From: Globisporangium splendens
Lineage: Eukaryota > Oomycota > Peronosporomycetes > Pythiales > Pythiaceae
Assembly: GCA_006386115.1 (NCBI GenBank)
Contig: VFIW01000076.1
Location: forward strand, 124,001-188,000
Reading direction: 5' to 3'
DNA length: 64,000 bases
Positions 49,801 through 60,042 of the stretch are shown piece by piece. The position numbers were made by a program, and so were the translations under genes. The stretch's first letter is position 1, and every line of letters begins with the position of its first letter. The notes under the pieces are model-generated. The model was not told the DNA's origin. It saw nothing but the letters and a program-made list of their open reading frames with translations, and did no database searches.

Positions 49801-50994
49801 TCTTCCAGCGTCACGCGACCTTCAAACTGGACCACGATCTGCTCGGCCGACAACGGCTTTGGCACTTTCTCCAGCAGCCGCAAGTCCACACACGACACGT
49901 CCTGAGGCTGAGTCGGAGAGACAAGGAATTGGAGGAAGGCCGAAAGTTAACAACACGCTCACAGGATAAGAGAAACCAAAGGCTCTGTACGTACCACAAT
50001 GTACCCGATGCCCCCGAAATCGAGCTTCACGGCATATGAATCACTTGCTTTTCTGCAAAAGCGGAGTAGGAGAGGGTACAAAACACCCAAGTCAGCACCA
50101 TTACCACAGGCGTTCGCCTTGGCAAAGGCAGCTTCAAACGGCCACATACCTGTACTCTAGGATGACACCAAGGCCAAGTTTTGTGCGCACGCGGGTGCGC
50201 GGCGCCAGTCGGAGCTCGTGTTTCTGCGCATATTTCCACATACGCACACAACATTCAGGTGGAATGAGTGGCCGTTAGGGCAACAACGGCACTTTGTCGT
50301 CGATGCAAATATGTGTTTACGTACCTCGCATAACCGCGTTTTGAGTACTTGTTGGGTTGGTCCACGCCACACAACTTGGTATTTCTGTTCTCGAACGCTG
50401 TATAACACGACCAGACACACATAACATCCTGTCAATACGTTGCATCCATTTTCGAATGGGTGAATACAAAAGCAGTAGCAATGCGCACTGGAAGGACTGC
50501 ACACTGGCAGTTGTATCGCATTCTTCTTCTTTCTCTGATTGTGCAAATAAACACACGACGTGGGTATCTTTGGGGATCTCGCCGCACTCGAGCATCCGAA
50601 ACTCCGGCAACAGGCAGCCGCGCTACAACAATACAATCGCATTCTCCATCAGCATCCAGCAAATAGCGCTTTGTGCACATATACACATAAAAGAAAAGGC
50701 TATACTTACGCGAGCGTAGAGCGTGGCGCCAAATGCCAACTCCACTTCCACATGTGCTTTCTGGTCGCTGCCACACCATACATAAATCATACCATATACG
50801 TTAAATCACATCGCATCTTTATCGCCAGCCACACAGAGGTATCCAGTGATATACATACACGCACATATACACATATAGAGAGAGCACGGAACGCACCTGA
50901 GCGAGCGCACGACACCCGAGCCGAAGGGCGTGCGCACCTGGTCGCCCGGCGCGTAGCGCAGCGCGTTGGCGAAGAGCGGCGGCACCTGCGCCAT
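46851..50994 (-). CDS. Multi-PDZ protein with TULIP/SMP-like middle domain
   Basis: Seven exons: 50994-50897, 50767-50710, 50622-50489, 50397-50325, 50223-50150, 50052-49995, 49901-46851, all phased, 1,181 residues. The first about 160 residues (six small exons) include an SH3/Tudor-like pattern, GDQVRTPFGSGVVRSL. Then about 350 residues of helices and coiled coil follow. Residues about 520-710 have a pattern typical of tubular lipid-binding (BPI/SMP, TULIP) folds: SIKIDTISGIEEGIEYSMSN, VLNSMEIEIKQELKITVQGS and long amphipathic helices. Four PDZ-like domains follow: VPVGASVLAVNGL, FGFRLRSRPLSPFGSIVVGF with LLLKVNDIDL, HLVQKGDVLVRVNDVS, and LGILFGNLNDEAVYIRQFI. No membrane segment was seen. 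Inference: a scaffold or lipid-transfer protein at membrane contacts, comparable in domain logic to SMP-PDZ proteins. The TULIP call is by pattern only. Confidence 0.8.
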
Positions 50995-51594
50995 CTTGTT
51001 TTGTGCAGTGAGGGTGCAGTTGTCGTGCGCGCTCTCTCTCTCTCTGTCTGTCTCTATGCGGAAATGGACGCGATGCGACGCCTCTGCTCTCGAGCGTTTA
51101 TGGCGAAATCATCGCCAGGAATGCCTGTTGCTGCTTCGGAAGAGCCGCTTGAAAGAACCGGGAGGAGTACTGTGGATCCTGCGTTGTGTGATATAAGTTT
51201 GAACCTCTGTTTGGCAGCGTGTAAAGTCAGACGTGGATTGTGCGTTTTCGCGAAGAGAAAATTGCAAACCAGCTGGCGCAGCAGAAAACGTGGGAGAACA
51301 ATGCTGCAATCATTGAAGACAATCTTGGAGTTGGCTGATCCTTCCCCGCCGAAATGATAAACCAATACAATTTTATGAGTTATGATTGCTTGCCGCAGAG
51401 TAGTTTCGACGATAGTGGGTGAAGAAAGCATTGCACTTCCAGCAATTGGACTATCCCTTTCTCGATTGAGACATTCGTGAATGCGTAAACGCTCTTGTAC
51501 AAACATTTTGACTACCGCACTACACACATCCCTCACTGCCAAACCAAGCACCCTCCTCACAACCGATTCGACTGAGCGAACATCAGCGAACGCC

Positions 51595-53001
51595 ATGACA
51601 ATCCTGCGCTATCGCCTGGTGGAGTATGCGGGGCTCGCGGCGTCCGCAGGTGTGCTCGCCGTCGAGTACTTCCAGCAGCAGTTCGCGACCACAAAGCAAT
51701 ATGTGATCGCACAGCTCGCACTCGCGCTGCTCACCAGTGTGCTCATGCTCTTCCACCACACGCGTCGCGAGCTCACGCCGCTGTACCTCGCCATGCTGGC
51801 GTACGTTGCCAAGTTCGTGGTGCGCGAACCCATTCGAGTGCTGTTAGCGGGTGTATTGTACAAGGCTTCGGTGGTCGGTGTCGTGAGTGCGATTGTGCTT
51901 GTGGTTGTGTTCCCGTGGCCAGATTTTTCGGAGCTGCATGGCGAGTTCAAGACTGTCGGTGTGCGCACGGGGCGGTACGGCGGTATCGAGTGCCGCGTGT
52001 TCTACCCGTCCGCGAAAACGGCGTCGACGCTCCCGGCATCCAAGCGTGCAAAGCTGCTACACCATGGAGAGCATCTGTCCAAGGGTATGAGCATTTTCAG
52101 CGGCGTGCCGCAGTGGGTCTTTGGTTGCCTACAGAACGGGTACTTGGCAGCTGTGCCATATGCACCGCTGGCTGCTCCAAAGGATGCAGCGACGACAAGC
52201 ACGAAGAAATGGCCGGTTGCGATTTTCAGTCATGGACTCGGCGGCTGCTTTGATGTTTACTCGGCGATCACGCAGCAACTCGCGAGTGAGGGATACATCG
52301 TCGTGTCTGTGAATCATTGCGACGGATCGGCAAGTGTGACCCGTCTCGAAGACAACCGCATCGCGTATTACCAAAAGATCACGCCGGAGGTTCGCGACAA
52401 TATTAACGGCGCTGGATTCCGCTTCCGCAATGGACAATTGCGTCAACGTGTGCAAGAAGTGCGTCGTGTTTTGGACGCGATCACCCACGAACACAACAAG
52501 CACGAAGTCGGAAACTTATTCGAGCTCGCCGACATGGACAACGTGATCGTCATCGGCCACTCGTTTGGAGGCGCGACGGCGTTGACGACCGCACACCTCG
52601 ACGAGCGCGTGCGCGCCGTGGTGCTCTTCGACACCTGGATGGAGCCGATCGATGCGGATGTGAAGAACGGACTGGGCTCGCGCGCCCCAGTGTTTCACCT
52701 CATGTCGGAGCATTTCTACCACTGGAACCCGAATCTCGTCGACATGAAGGTGCACACGAAGGGCTGCACCCACGCTGACACGAAGCTCACGGTCCTGCTC
52801 GGATCACGCCACAACAATTTCTGTGACTTGCCGGTTTTCTCGCCGCTCGTGAACCGCGTCATGAAGTTGTCGGGCAAAATTGACCCAGCGTACGCGCTGC
52901 ACACCATGAGCCAATTGTCGGTTGCGTTCTTGCGCGGGTCGTACGCGTCGACCGTGTCGTTATTTCCTGAGATCCTGGAGCTGGACGCGGCTAAGGAATA
53001 A
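51595..53001 (+). CDS. PAF-acetylhydrolase-like phospholipase (PLA2 group VII type)
   Basis: Intronless, 468 residues from ATG 51595 to TAA. An in-frame ATG at 51481 would add 38 residues rich in Thr/Ser/Lys. I prefer 51595 because the hydrophobic N-terminus follows at once. Three hydrophobic helices (for example VIAQLALALLTSVLMLF, VVGVVSAIVLVVVFPWP) precede the catalytic domain, so the enzyme is membrane-anchored. Seen: VAIFSHGLGGCFDVYSAI, YIVVSVNHCDGSAS, nucleophile elbow VIGHSFGGATAL with Ser323, a candidate acid in FDTWMEP, and a His in LGSRHNNFCDLP. This is the order found in platelet-activating-factor acetylhydrolases. Expected reaction: hydrolysis of short or oxidised sn-2 acyl chains of phospholipids. 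Convergent with NPC1. Confidence 0.88.
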   Translation: MTILRYRLVEYAGLAASAGVLAVEYFQQQFATTKQYVIAQLALALLTSVLMLFHHTRRELTPLYLAMLAYVAKFVVREPIRVLLAGVLYKASVVGVVSAIVLVVVFPWPDFSELHGEFKTVGVRTGRYGGIECRVFYPSAKTASTLPASKRAKLLHHGEHLSKGMSIFSGVPQWVFGCLQNGYLAAVPYAPLAAPKDAATTSTKKWPVAIFSHGLGGCFDVYSAITQQLASEGYIVVSVNHCDGSASVTRLEDNRIAYYQKITPEVRDNINGAGFRFRNGQLRQRVQEVRRVLDAITHEHNKHEVGNLFELADMDNVIVIGHSFGGATALTTAHLDERVRAVVLFDTWMEPIDADVKNGLGSRAPVFHLMSEHFYHWNPNLVDMKVHTKGCTHADTKLTVLLGSRHNNFCDLPVFSPLVNRVMKLSGKIDPAYALHTMSQLSVAFLRGSYASTVSLFPEILELDAAKE

Positions 53002-53330
53002 GTGCTCACTGCAGCTGAAAAAGAATAGAGACAATAATTTCATGGCAGAGAAAATAGTACCGGCGTGCGAAGGCATAGTGAAATCGATAATCTTCATTTC
53101 GTGATTTCGCTGATTTCATGCCTTTTCTTCATTCGTCCTACCTCTCGATTCCTTTTTCTTTGTGGTGTTTGTTTTCCGTCCCTGTGCAATTTCGAAATAT
53201 ATATCGCGCTTCTTCCTTCACATCTGTGTGCGCGGGTGGGTGACTGAGCGAGCAGGTGGTGGTCGTCATATGCATACATATCCAGGCAGTTAAATGATCC
53301 AGTTCTTACGTGTTGGTCGGTAGCTTGCAT

Positions 53331-56300
53331 TTAGTCGCTGTTGGAGTGGCGTGTAGCACCCGAGCCCCCTGCTGGCGACGCCAACTTCACACTCTCCGTG
53401 CCCTGAAACGCCGGACTCTCGCTAGCTTCGTAGTCCACACCCTCGTTCTTCTGTTGACGCTTCTGCAGGAAAAACTGCTTCACATCCACGAACACACTCA
53501 GCAGCACAGGCAACAGCAGCATACCGTTCAGCACACCGCACATCACCACCATCATGTACATCCGGAAATAGTACTTCTTGAAAATACGCGAGTCAGCCAA
53601 CGTCAGCGCACTCAGACCAACAATCTTCGTGATTGTAATACCGAACAGCACGGACACCAGCACCTTCTTCAACGCAGTCTTCGCGCGCTCATCGCCCGTA
53701 CCACGCGCCTTTGCGAACATTCGCACGTAGTGACCACAGAATTCGACACCGATACCCGCAGCAATGATCAGGTTCACCATCGAGAGACCATTCAGCAAAA
53801 TATCATTTGGACGCATCAGCCCCATGACTTGGATCACAATGTTCGCAGCCGCCAACGCAACCACAAGTGGGTAAAAGAGACCGCCAAAGTAGATGGCATG
53901 GATCACGAAGATCGCTGCCAGCGCAAGACCCACAAGCAAATACGTATCGCGCACCACCGTCAGGTACTGGTCGAAGAAAACATACGTGAGGGAGAAAACC
54001 CACACATCAATGCCAGTCTTCTCACTGATCCACTCTGCAGCGCGTCTCGCCTGCGCGTAAGCGTCAATGAAATGCTGCTGGGTCGGGTTCGCCGTCGACA
54101 CCACCATGTACGAAAAGGCGGTAATCTGGTTGCCGTAGCTCGTTTTGTTGAGCACAATTTGCGGTGTGCTGCTGGTCACGACTGGGATCGGCTTGTCGTC
54201 CACACTGAATTGCCCGCGATAAATCGATCCACCACCATATGAGCACATCGTACCAGCACTGGCGGTCGAGAACATACTAAACAGCGACATAAATGACTCC
54301 TTCGGTACGGGAGGAACAGTAGACTTGGCAGCGAGGCATGTTGGGTAGTTCGGGCGGGCAGCAGTGTAGGTTGCGTTGTCCTTCAAAATCGGCAGGTACG
54401 CGTTGTTGCTGTCGACACGGCAGCACTCACTATCAGGACTCACAAAGCCCCAGAAGTCATCCATCCATGAGTACGTCGTGCCTTCGCTGAAGTGGGTGAT
54501 GTTACGGTTACCGTCATTGGCAAGCGCATCGATAATTTTCGGAATCGCAAATTCATCGCAGAAATCCTTGGATTTACAGAACTTGGTCTGGACAGTTGCA
54601 TCGTTCAAATCGAAAACCTCAGGGTTCCGCCCGTATCCGCCCTCAACGACGAAGTAAACTGGCGCACCCGTCGCCAAATATGCATCGAGCGCGTTGAAAT
54701 AATCCGTCAAATACGAATTCGACGGCATCGACTCAGCTTGCGGAAGACCGTGCTTGAGTTTTTCAATACCCGAGATTGAGATGAGAGTACAAAACAGGAA
54801 CACCAAGAGCACAAGCAGCTTCACCACTCGAAGCGACAAAAACCACGCGTAGGCATCAACACACCGGTCAAAGATATGAACAGCGTTCAGAGTGGAGCTC
54901 CCAGCCTGTACATGAGCGTCATCGCCTTCAGGTGTCTTCGGCTGCACCAAAGTCTGCTCTTCGCTAGCTTCTGGTTGGGTCCACGCTGGTGCAGATGCTT
55001 GCTTCCAGCAAATCAAATCATATTTACCACTCAGCTCACGTCGCTTGTCCAAAGTCATAATAGACATCAGAAGAGTCATTTGCAAGCAGAAGTTGATCGC
55101 GACGGCAACGCAAGCAAACGCTGCGAACCACAAAACAGCCGGCATCGGAGAAATGCAACCGAATGCAAATGCGATGGATTCAGCCAGAGAAGCCATGAAG
55201 ATACTTGGGCCGATATAGCCAAGTCCTTCGGATACCACAATACTCGCAACTTCTTTTGCAGCAACCGGATCTTGTTCAAGACCAACAAAGAGAGCTGGCT
55301 GCTCCTGTCTTAGTTCATCCTGCTTGTGGCTGACAGCATGCACAAGCAAGAAGATGTTGTCGACGCCAATCGCGAGCGTCAAGAATGGCACCACTTCCAT
55401 GATGACCAGCTGCAGCTTCACTTCAGCCCACATGAAAATACCAATCGTACTGGCGACTGCAAGCATGATGCATACAACACCAAGGAAGCCGACAGAAATC
55501 TTCGACGTCTGAAAAAAACTCTTTCTGTATGACCAGCGATTGATGCCAAGCGAAACGTAGATAATCATCAAAGTGTAGCTCAGCACCACCGGTAACATAT
55601 CACCGTTCGATTCAACCTTGATCTCGTCTTGCACAGAAGTTTCCGCCATGAAGTAGATCGTGAACAGCTGGTTGCGCTTCGACTCTGCCTTGAGCAATTT
55701 AATGAACTCACGTTCCCAGAGAATCGCAGGATCATTCAGCGAGGCGTCGTAGTAGTTGTACACCAAGGCCGTGGAGACGATTGCCTTCGACTGCAAAAAC
55801 AGAGTGGTGTTTTTGTCCGCGCCATACGGAAATCCACCCAAATACGTGTTGTAGAGATTCATCGGCGCACCAAATCCGGCCAAGCATGGGCAGTCACTCA
55901 TACTGGTTGGGATGGAGTCTCCAGCTGTCAACTTGTTCGCCAACGCGCTGCAAGTCGCAACATCCGAGTTGGATGGAGAGTACATGCACTGGCTGAAATG
56001 ATCCAGTGCCAGACCATATTTCTCATAAAACTCGAAGTGAGCCATTCGGTTCTGGAAGTACTGCGTGATCGAGTTAACTGTGCACGAAGTACCGGTCACC
56101 TTCCAGCAAATGTCATCAAGCGTCACACGTTCAGGGAAAGCGGCATCCGCAGGTCCGTAAGTAACAGCAGCAACCACCTCTTGCAAACGGATCGACTCTT
56201 TCAGATACTCCACACGACTGATGTTTCCACCATCCTTTGGTACCAAAATGATTTGCTGGGATCGGTAAAAGGGCATGAAGAGCTCGCCGTAATGATCACG

Positions 56301-58169
56301 TTCTTTGTATGGGCGGCTTGACTCAGAGACCCACAGCTTCACTGGATCGGTTTCCACTTCAATCTTACTCAACCCAATCGAGCACACAATGACGATGACC
56401 AACACGACTCCAATGACCTTCAACGGGTTGTTGTCTGAAGACAGGAAAGTCCCCCAGCGCTTCATTTGCAGAGACACGAACTCGTCAACAGTGCTCAGTC
56501 GGCTTTGTTCAGCGGTGGCGCTGGCAACAAAAGGACCTGGACGTGTTGCTTCTGCGCTCGGCACGTCACCGTATTTTTTCTTCCGGCAAGTGATGTAGAG
56601 GAATCCCATGATGAGTACAAAACCAATCACTCCGCCGACCATCGCCAAAAAGTAGTTGAGCACGTCGAAGTCAGTTTCCACCAGGTTGGCTGCCATGTAC
56701 GCCATCAAAGGATCCCACTTTGAGCCGACAGCCGTAGACGCATTGCTTGATCCAGTCGCAGCGAAATTAGTTCCATAGCAAGCCGGATGGAAAATACGCT
56801 TGTCATTCGCGTCCACCGCACAAAGAGAGCCGCAGACGCCGACACAGGACGTCAGATGAGTGTCCATCGGCGAAATGCACCCTGTCAAATTCGTGGCACC
56901 ACACGCGCAAAAAAGGTCCTTCTGTTCATTTGCTGAGACTTGAGGAATAGTCTTCAAGTTGATCTGAAGCGGCGATCCGATTGTGTTGAACTTGTACGAG
57001 CCCATAAACTCCATCAACCCAAAGCCATCCGTACAGTTTTGCTTCGGGTTACAGAGCAGCGAGAAGCTACTGTCCTTCTCACAGTAGTCGTAGATGTCAC
57101 GGACCCAGTCGGTACCAACGTAGTACGTAGCCTCTTCAATAGCAGGGAAAACAGCACCAGGGTGTTCATCGTCGCCAGGCATGATGCGAACTTGATCAAT
57201 GTCGAAGAACATGCTGTTATTTGGACTGCACGTCATCTGACAAAAGATGTTGCGCAAGTTCTCCTTGCATGACTTACACAGACCAGGGATCTGACGTACT
57301 TGGGTCTTCAAGCCTGAGTACTGGTTCTCCGTGCAGCACAAGTAATCGCCACCCGTGGCAATCGTTTCGTTGTACAGGAAAGGGCAGTCCACTTGGAATT
57401 GAACCTGGTTTGTCGCCGACCACTCGGAAAACTTGTTTGTAAACCCGGCTTTGTAAGCATCTTCAACTGAGGTTGGCGTATACCGATTAGGAACAGCAGC
57501 ACCGGCACTGACGTTCACATAAGCTGAGTCCAATGCCGAGCAGTAACCTGGCTGTCTCTTGTAGAGACCGAACTCTTCCATTGTCTTGGCGTCGTCGATG
57601 CATTCCTTGACCTTGGAGTACTTGCACATCGTGAGCTTCTTGTTGATAGCTTCCAGCGCAGTAGGATTGTCGGCCAACGTAAACGGAACCTTGTAGATGG
57701 TCGTGTTGGTCTGGAGATGACGCGACGTAGTCAGCGTTTTGCCCGCGTGACCAGCGCCGACAACCATGGTGAGAGGCAGCATCGTTGATCCAAAGAAAAG
57801 CGTCTTCATCAACGAGTTTCCCGTCACGAAACTCGACGCTTGCGAAGCCGAGTGCTTCTTCGCAACCGTTTGCGCCTCACGCATCATTGGAATCTCGCTT
57901 CTTGGGCAAAACTGCAGCGACGAGTTCACAACGCTCTTCTTCTCTTCGTTTTCTTCTTCCTTGTTTTCTGCGTCCACTTGAATCTTGGCTTCACGCACAT
58001 ACGACTTGCACGACATCGCGACAGCGGCGATGAATACGCCCACCAACGCGATCGCGACGACCGAGATGAAGTTGAAAAAAATGATCGTCAGCTCCGCGAA
58101 AAGTGTCTCGAGCAGCGTGCGGAACCACGGCGTCGAGATCGCAAAGCACACGCCCGCGAACAGCCACAT
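53331..58169 (-). CDS. NPC1-type sterol transporter (Patched/RND superfamily)
   Basis: Intronless, 1,612 residues, ATG 58169. NPC1 moves cholesterol or sterols out of lysosomes/endosomes. Seen: a Cys-rich N-terminal domain (YLCCTENQYSGLKTQV, CKSCKENLRNIFCQMTCSP), a transmembrane segment near residue 520, then lumenal and membrane blocks. The sterol-sensing domain (VSLGINRWSYRKSF, VVPFLTLAIGVDNIFLLVHA) is followed by a second five-helix block with GIGVEFCGHYVRMF. The human protein is 1,278 residues. This one has about 120 extra N-terminal residues with their own hydrophobic segment (FFNFISVVAIALVGVFIAAV), followed by a signal-peptide-like MKTLFFGSTMLPLTMVVGAG at residue 121 (57809). Either the real start is 57809 or an added membrane anchor precedes the domain. 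The C-terminus lacks a recognisable dileucine lysosomal signal. Confidence 0.93.
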   Translation of the reverse strand: MWLFAGVCFAISTPWFRTLLETLFAELTIIFFNFISVVAIALVGVFIAAVAMSCKSYVREAKIQVDAENKEEENEEKKSVVNSSLQFCPRSEIPMMREAQTVAKKHSASQASSFVTGNSLMKTLFFGSTMLPLTMVVGAGHAGKTLTTSRHLQTNTTIYKVPFTLADNPTALEAINKKLTMCKYSKVKECIDDAKTMEEFGLYKRQPGYCSALDSAYVNVSAGAAVPNRYTPTSVEDAYKAGFTNKFSEWSATNQVQFQVDCPFLYNETIATGGDYLCCTENQYSGLKTQVRQIPGLCKSCKENLRNIFCQMTCSPNNSMFFDIDQVRIMPGDDEHPGAVFPAIEEATYYVGTDWVRDIYDYCEKDSSFSLLCNPKQNCTDGFGLMEFMGSYKFNTIGSPLQINLKTIPQVSANEQKDLFCACGATNLTGCISPMDTHLTSCVGVCGSLCAVDANDKRIFHPACYGTNFAATGSSNASTAVGSKWDPLMAYMAANLVETDFDVLNYFLAMVGGVIGFVLIMGFLYITCRKKKYGDVPSAEATRPGPFVASATAEQSRLSTVDEFVSLQMKRWGTFLSSDNNPLKVIGVVLVIVIVCSIGLSKIEVETDPVKLWVSESSRPYKERDHYGELFMPFYRSQQIILVPKDGGNISRVEYLKESIRLQEVVAAVTYGPADAAFPERVTLDDICWKVTGTSCTVNSITQYFQNRMAHFEFYEKYGLALDHFSQCMYSPSNSDVATCSALANKLTAGDSIPTSMSDCPCLAGFGAPMNLYNTYLGGFPYGADKNTTLFLQSKAIVSTALVYNYYDASLNDPAILWEREFIKLLKAESKRNQLFTIYFMAETSVQDEIKVESNGDMLPVVLSYTLMIIYVSLGINRWSYRKSFFQTSKISVGFLGVVCIMLAVASTIGIFMWAEVKLQLVIMEVVPFLTLAIGVDNIFLLVHAVSHKQDELRQEQPALFVGLEQDPVAAKEVASIVVSEGLGYIGPSIFMASLAESIAFAFGCISPMPAVLWFAAFACVAVAINFCLQMTLLMSIMTLDKRRELSGKYDLICWKQASAPAWTQPEASEEQTLVQPKTPEGDDAHVQAGSSTLNAVHIFDRCVDAYAWFLSLRVVKLLVLLVFLFCTLISISGIEKLKHGLPQAESMPSNSYLTDYFNALDAYLATGAPVYFVVEGGYGRNPEVFDLNDATVQTKFCKSKDFCDEFAIPKIIDALANDGNRNITHFSEGTTYSWMDDFWGFVSPDSECCRVDSNNAYLPILKDNATYTAARPNYPTCLAAKSTVPPVPKESFMSLFSMFSTASAGTMCSYGGGSIYRGQFSVDDKPIPVVTSSTPQIVLNKTSYGNQITAFSYMVVSTANPTQQHFIDAYAQARRAAEWISEKTGIDVWVFSLTYVFFDQYLTVVRDTYLLVGLALAAIFVIHAIYFGGLFYPLVVALAAANIVIQVMGLMRPNDILLNGLSMVNLIIAAGIGVEFCGHYVRMFAKARGTGDERAKTALKKVLVSVLFGITITKIVGLSALTLADSRIFKKYYFRMYMMVVMCGVLNGMLLLPVLLSVFVDVKQFFLQKRQQKNEGVDYEASESPAFQGTESVKLASPAGGSGATRHSNSD

Positions 58170-58866
58170 CGCGTCGTACCTTCGGCCCTTTCACTTGCTT
58201 CGTCTCGCGAGCCCCTGCTTTCTCTTTGGGTAATGCGAAACTCGTTTCTCTCTTCCGTCTTGGCTTGAACAACCACCAGCAGCTTCCCCTCCCCGCGTTC
58301 TCTCTCGTCTCGTCTCGTCTCGTACCGCGAGAAAGCGCCGGCGACACCTGCGTGTTGTCTGTCAAAATTCCGAGTGAGTGCGGGTTTCCGTCGTTAGTCG
58401 CGGTGGCAGGGAGTGCACGCTTGCACCTCGCATTCGCCCTTTCTGCAGACTAATCTCTCTGTAGTCATAAACTCCTACCTAATAACCTTGTATAAATTAT
58501 AAATATGTGTTAGTCAATAGTGATTAAATGAACTGGGCAATGTCAGACACCTTGAAACTGTACTTTATAAAGTTATTATGCACCGCTGTACTTTATTGGA
58601 AATGGAGCAGACTACAGAGAAGATGGTTTGAGTTCGAAAACGGAAACACATCGCCCCTCCCATTTGGAAAGACCAGCACTCTGCATTCCAGTCCCACATT
58701 CTTTTGCATCCTAGTGGCTAAAATTTAGTTGTAGCCTCGATTTCAGCGAGTAGGAAGCCGTCATTGTGATGCAAGGTGAAACTCACGGCAAGCTGTAATC
58801 GTGCCTCACTTGGTGTTGACGGTGACGAAGTGGACGAGTATCATGTGCGGATGGACTGGGGACAAT

Positions 58867-58911
58867 GGATGCGACCCGCGTGTACTGTAACAGTGCACGC
58901 GGATCGCATCC
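58867..58911. repeat. Imperfect 16-bp inverted repeat
   Basis: Arms 58867-58882 and 58896-58911 pair with one mismatch. The loop itself is partly palindromic (ACTGTAACAGT), so nearly the whole 45-nt element can fold. Confidence 0.75.
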
Positions 58912-58929
58912 ACTGCCCTCAGTTCATCC

Positions 58930-59002
58930 GTCTCACTTTTGCATCAGAAACAGTCGCATACAGTACTGCTGTGCGCGACTGTTTCTGATGCAAAAGTGAG
59001 AC
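58930..59002. repeat. Perfect 28-bp inverted repeat hairpin
   Basis: Arms 58930-58957 and 58975-59002 are exact reverse complements. Inside the 17-nt loop ACAG/CTGT can pair further. The 73-nt element resembles a small-RNA precursor or a palindromic transposon relic. No other copy was noticed in this window. Confidence 0.85.
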
Positions 59003-60042
59003 TCGCCTCTCGCGGTGAATGGTCGCGAGCAGCGCGTCGTCGAGACGGTGTAAAAGGAGACCTCTGCATGTTGCATGTTGCGTTTGTGCGTGAGCCCAAC
59101 ATGACATGACCACCAGCGATTCTGCTGCTATCCCGATTAACTTCATTTTGGGTCCTCCTCTCGTCTGCAACACGCCGTGATTGATGACTTGGCAAAAGGG
59201 ACCTCGCACTAAACACTCATGTCGCACAAGTCGGGTGCATAAAATCTGTGTTCCCAAGTATTACTGCCTCAAGGCAAGAGCAACTTTGTTTTGGCTCAAA
59301 ACTGATGTTCATATCGCACAAGGCATTAGGCACTGGCATGCTGAAGGAACTCGACCGCAGGGCACACGTGCACGCATCCAAATGGAACGTCGCGAGAGCG
59401 GATTCCGACGCGCACGTGTCGGATCCACCGTACAACGAGCGCCTAAGATGGTTCTATATCTTCTTCTCGCTTCAGCGCTTCTTTGTGAGCCCATGTCAAC
59501 GAAATACAGTACTTGGGAATCACATGCAGATGCCAAAACACCAAAAATCGAAATGTGGGTTCACTCGTTACATCAGTACTTCAGCATCTTTACTTCTCAG
59601 ATTGGGTCACGCTGCCTCACAACATACTTGCTTAGGAGAACAATTGACTCCATTCTGAATTGAAGTGTTTTTTTACTTGCTCAGAACAGCGATGTCGGCT
59701 TGCGACATGAACGATCATGTTGCATTATACGGTACAGAAAAGATGTGCATACTGAACAAACACTGATGCGCGTAATCGACTCTTTTTCAGCCAATAGTAG
59801 TGCCAAGAGACGAATTTCGGTCACTCCAAACACATTGGTTGCACAATGCAATGCAGCACATCAGCTGTGATCAACTTCAATAAACATTGTGTATTGTACA
59901 TTGCATTATTGCAATGCATCACATCGCCTGTCAATGCAATGTATTGTGCATTGGCGCCAAATTTGCCGTCTTTGTCCCCACTGAAGCGCCAAAATGGACG
60001 TTGCGCCGTTCAAAACGCGCCGACAATGCACCACTTCCCGCA

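Larger units (their letters stand above)
58170..60042. other. Intergenic 1.9 kb with palindromic elements
   Basis: Between the NPC1 and polymerase eta starts (divergent). AT-rich and without supported genes. It holds two adjacent hairpins at 58867-58911 and 58930-59002. Near 59840-59960 the motif TGCAATG/CATTGCA recurs several times (for example TTGCACAATGCAATGCA, ATTGCATTATTGCAATGCA), in front of the polymerase gene. Confidence 0.6.
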
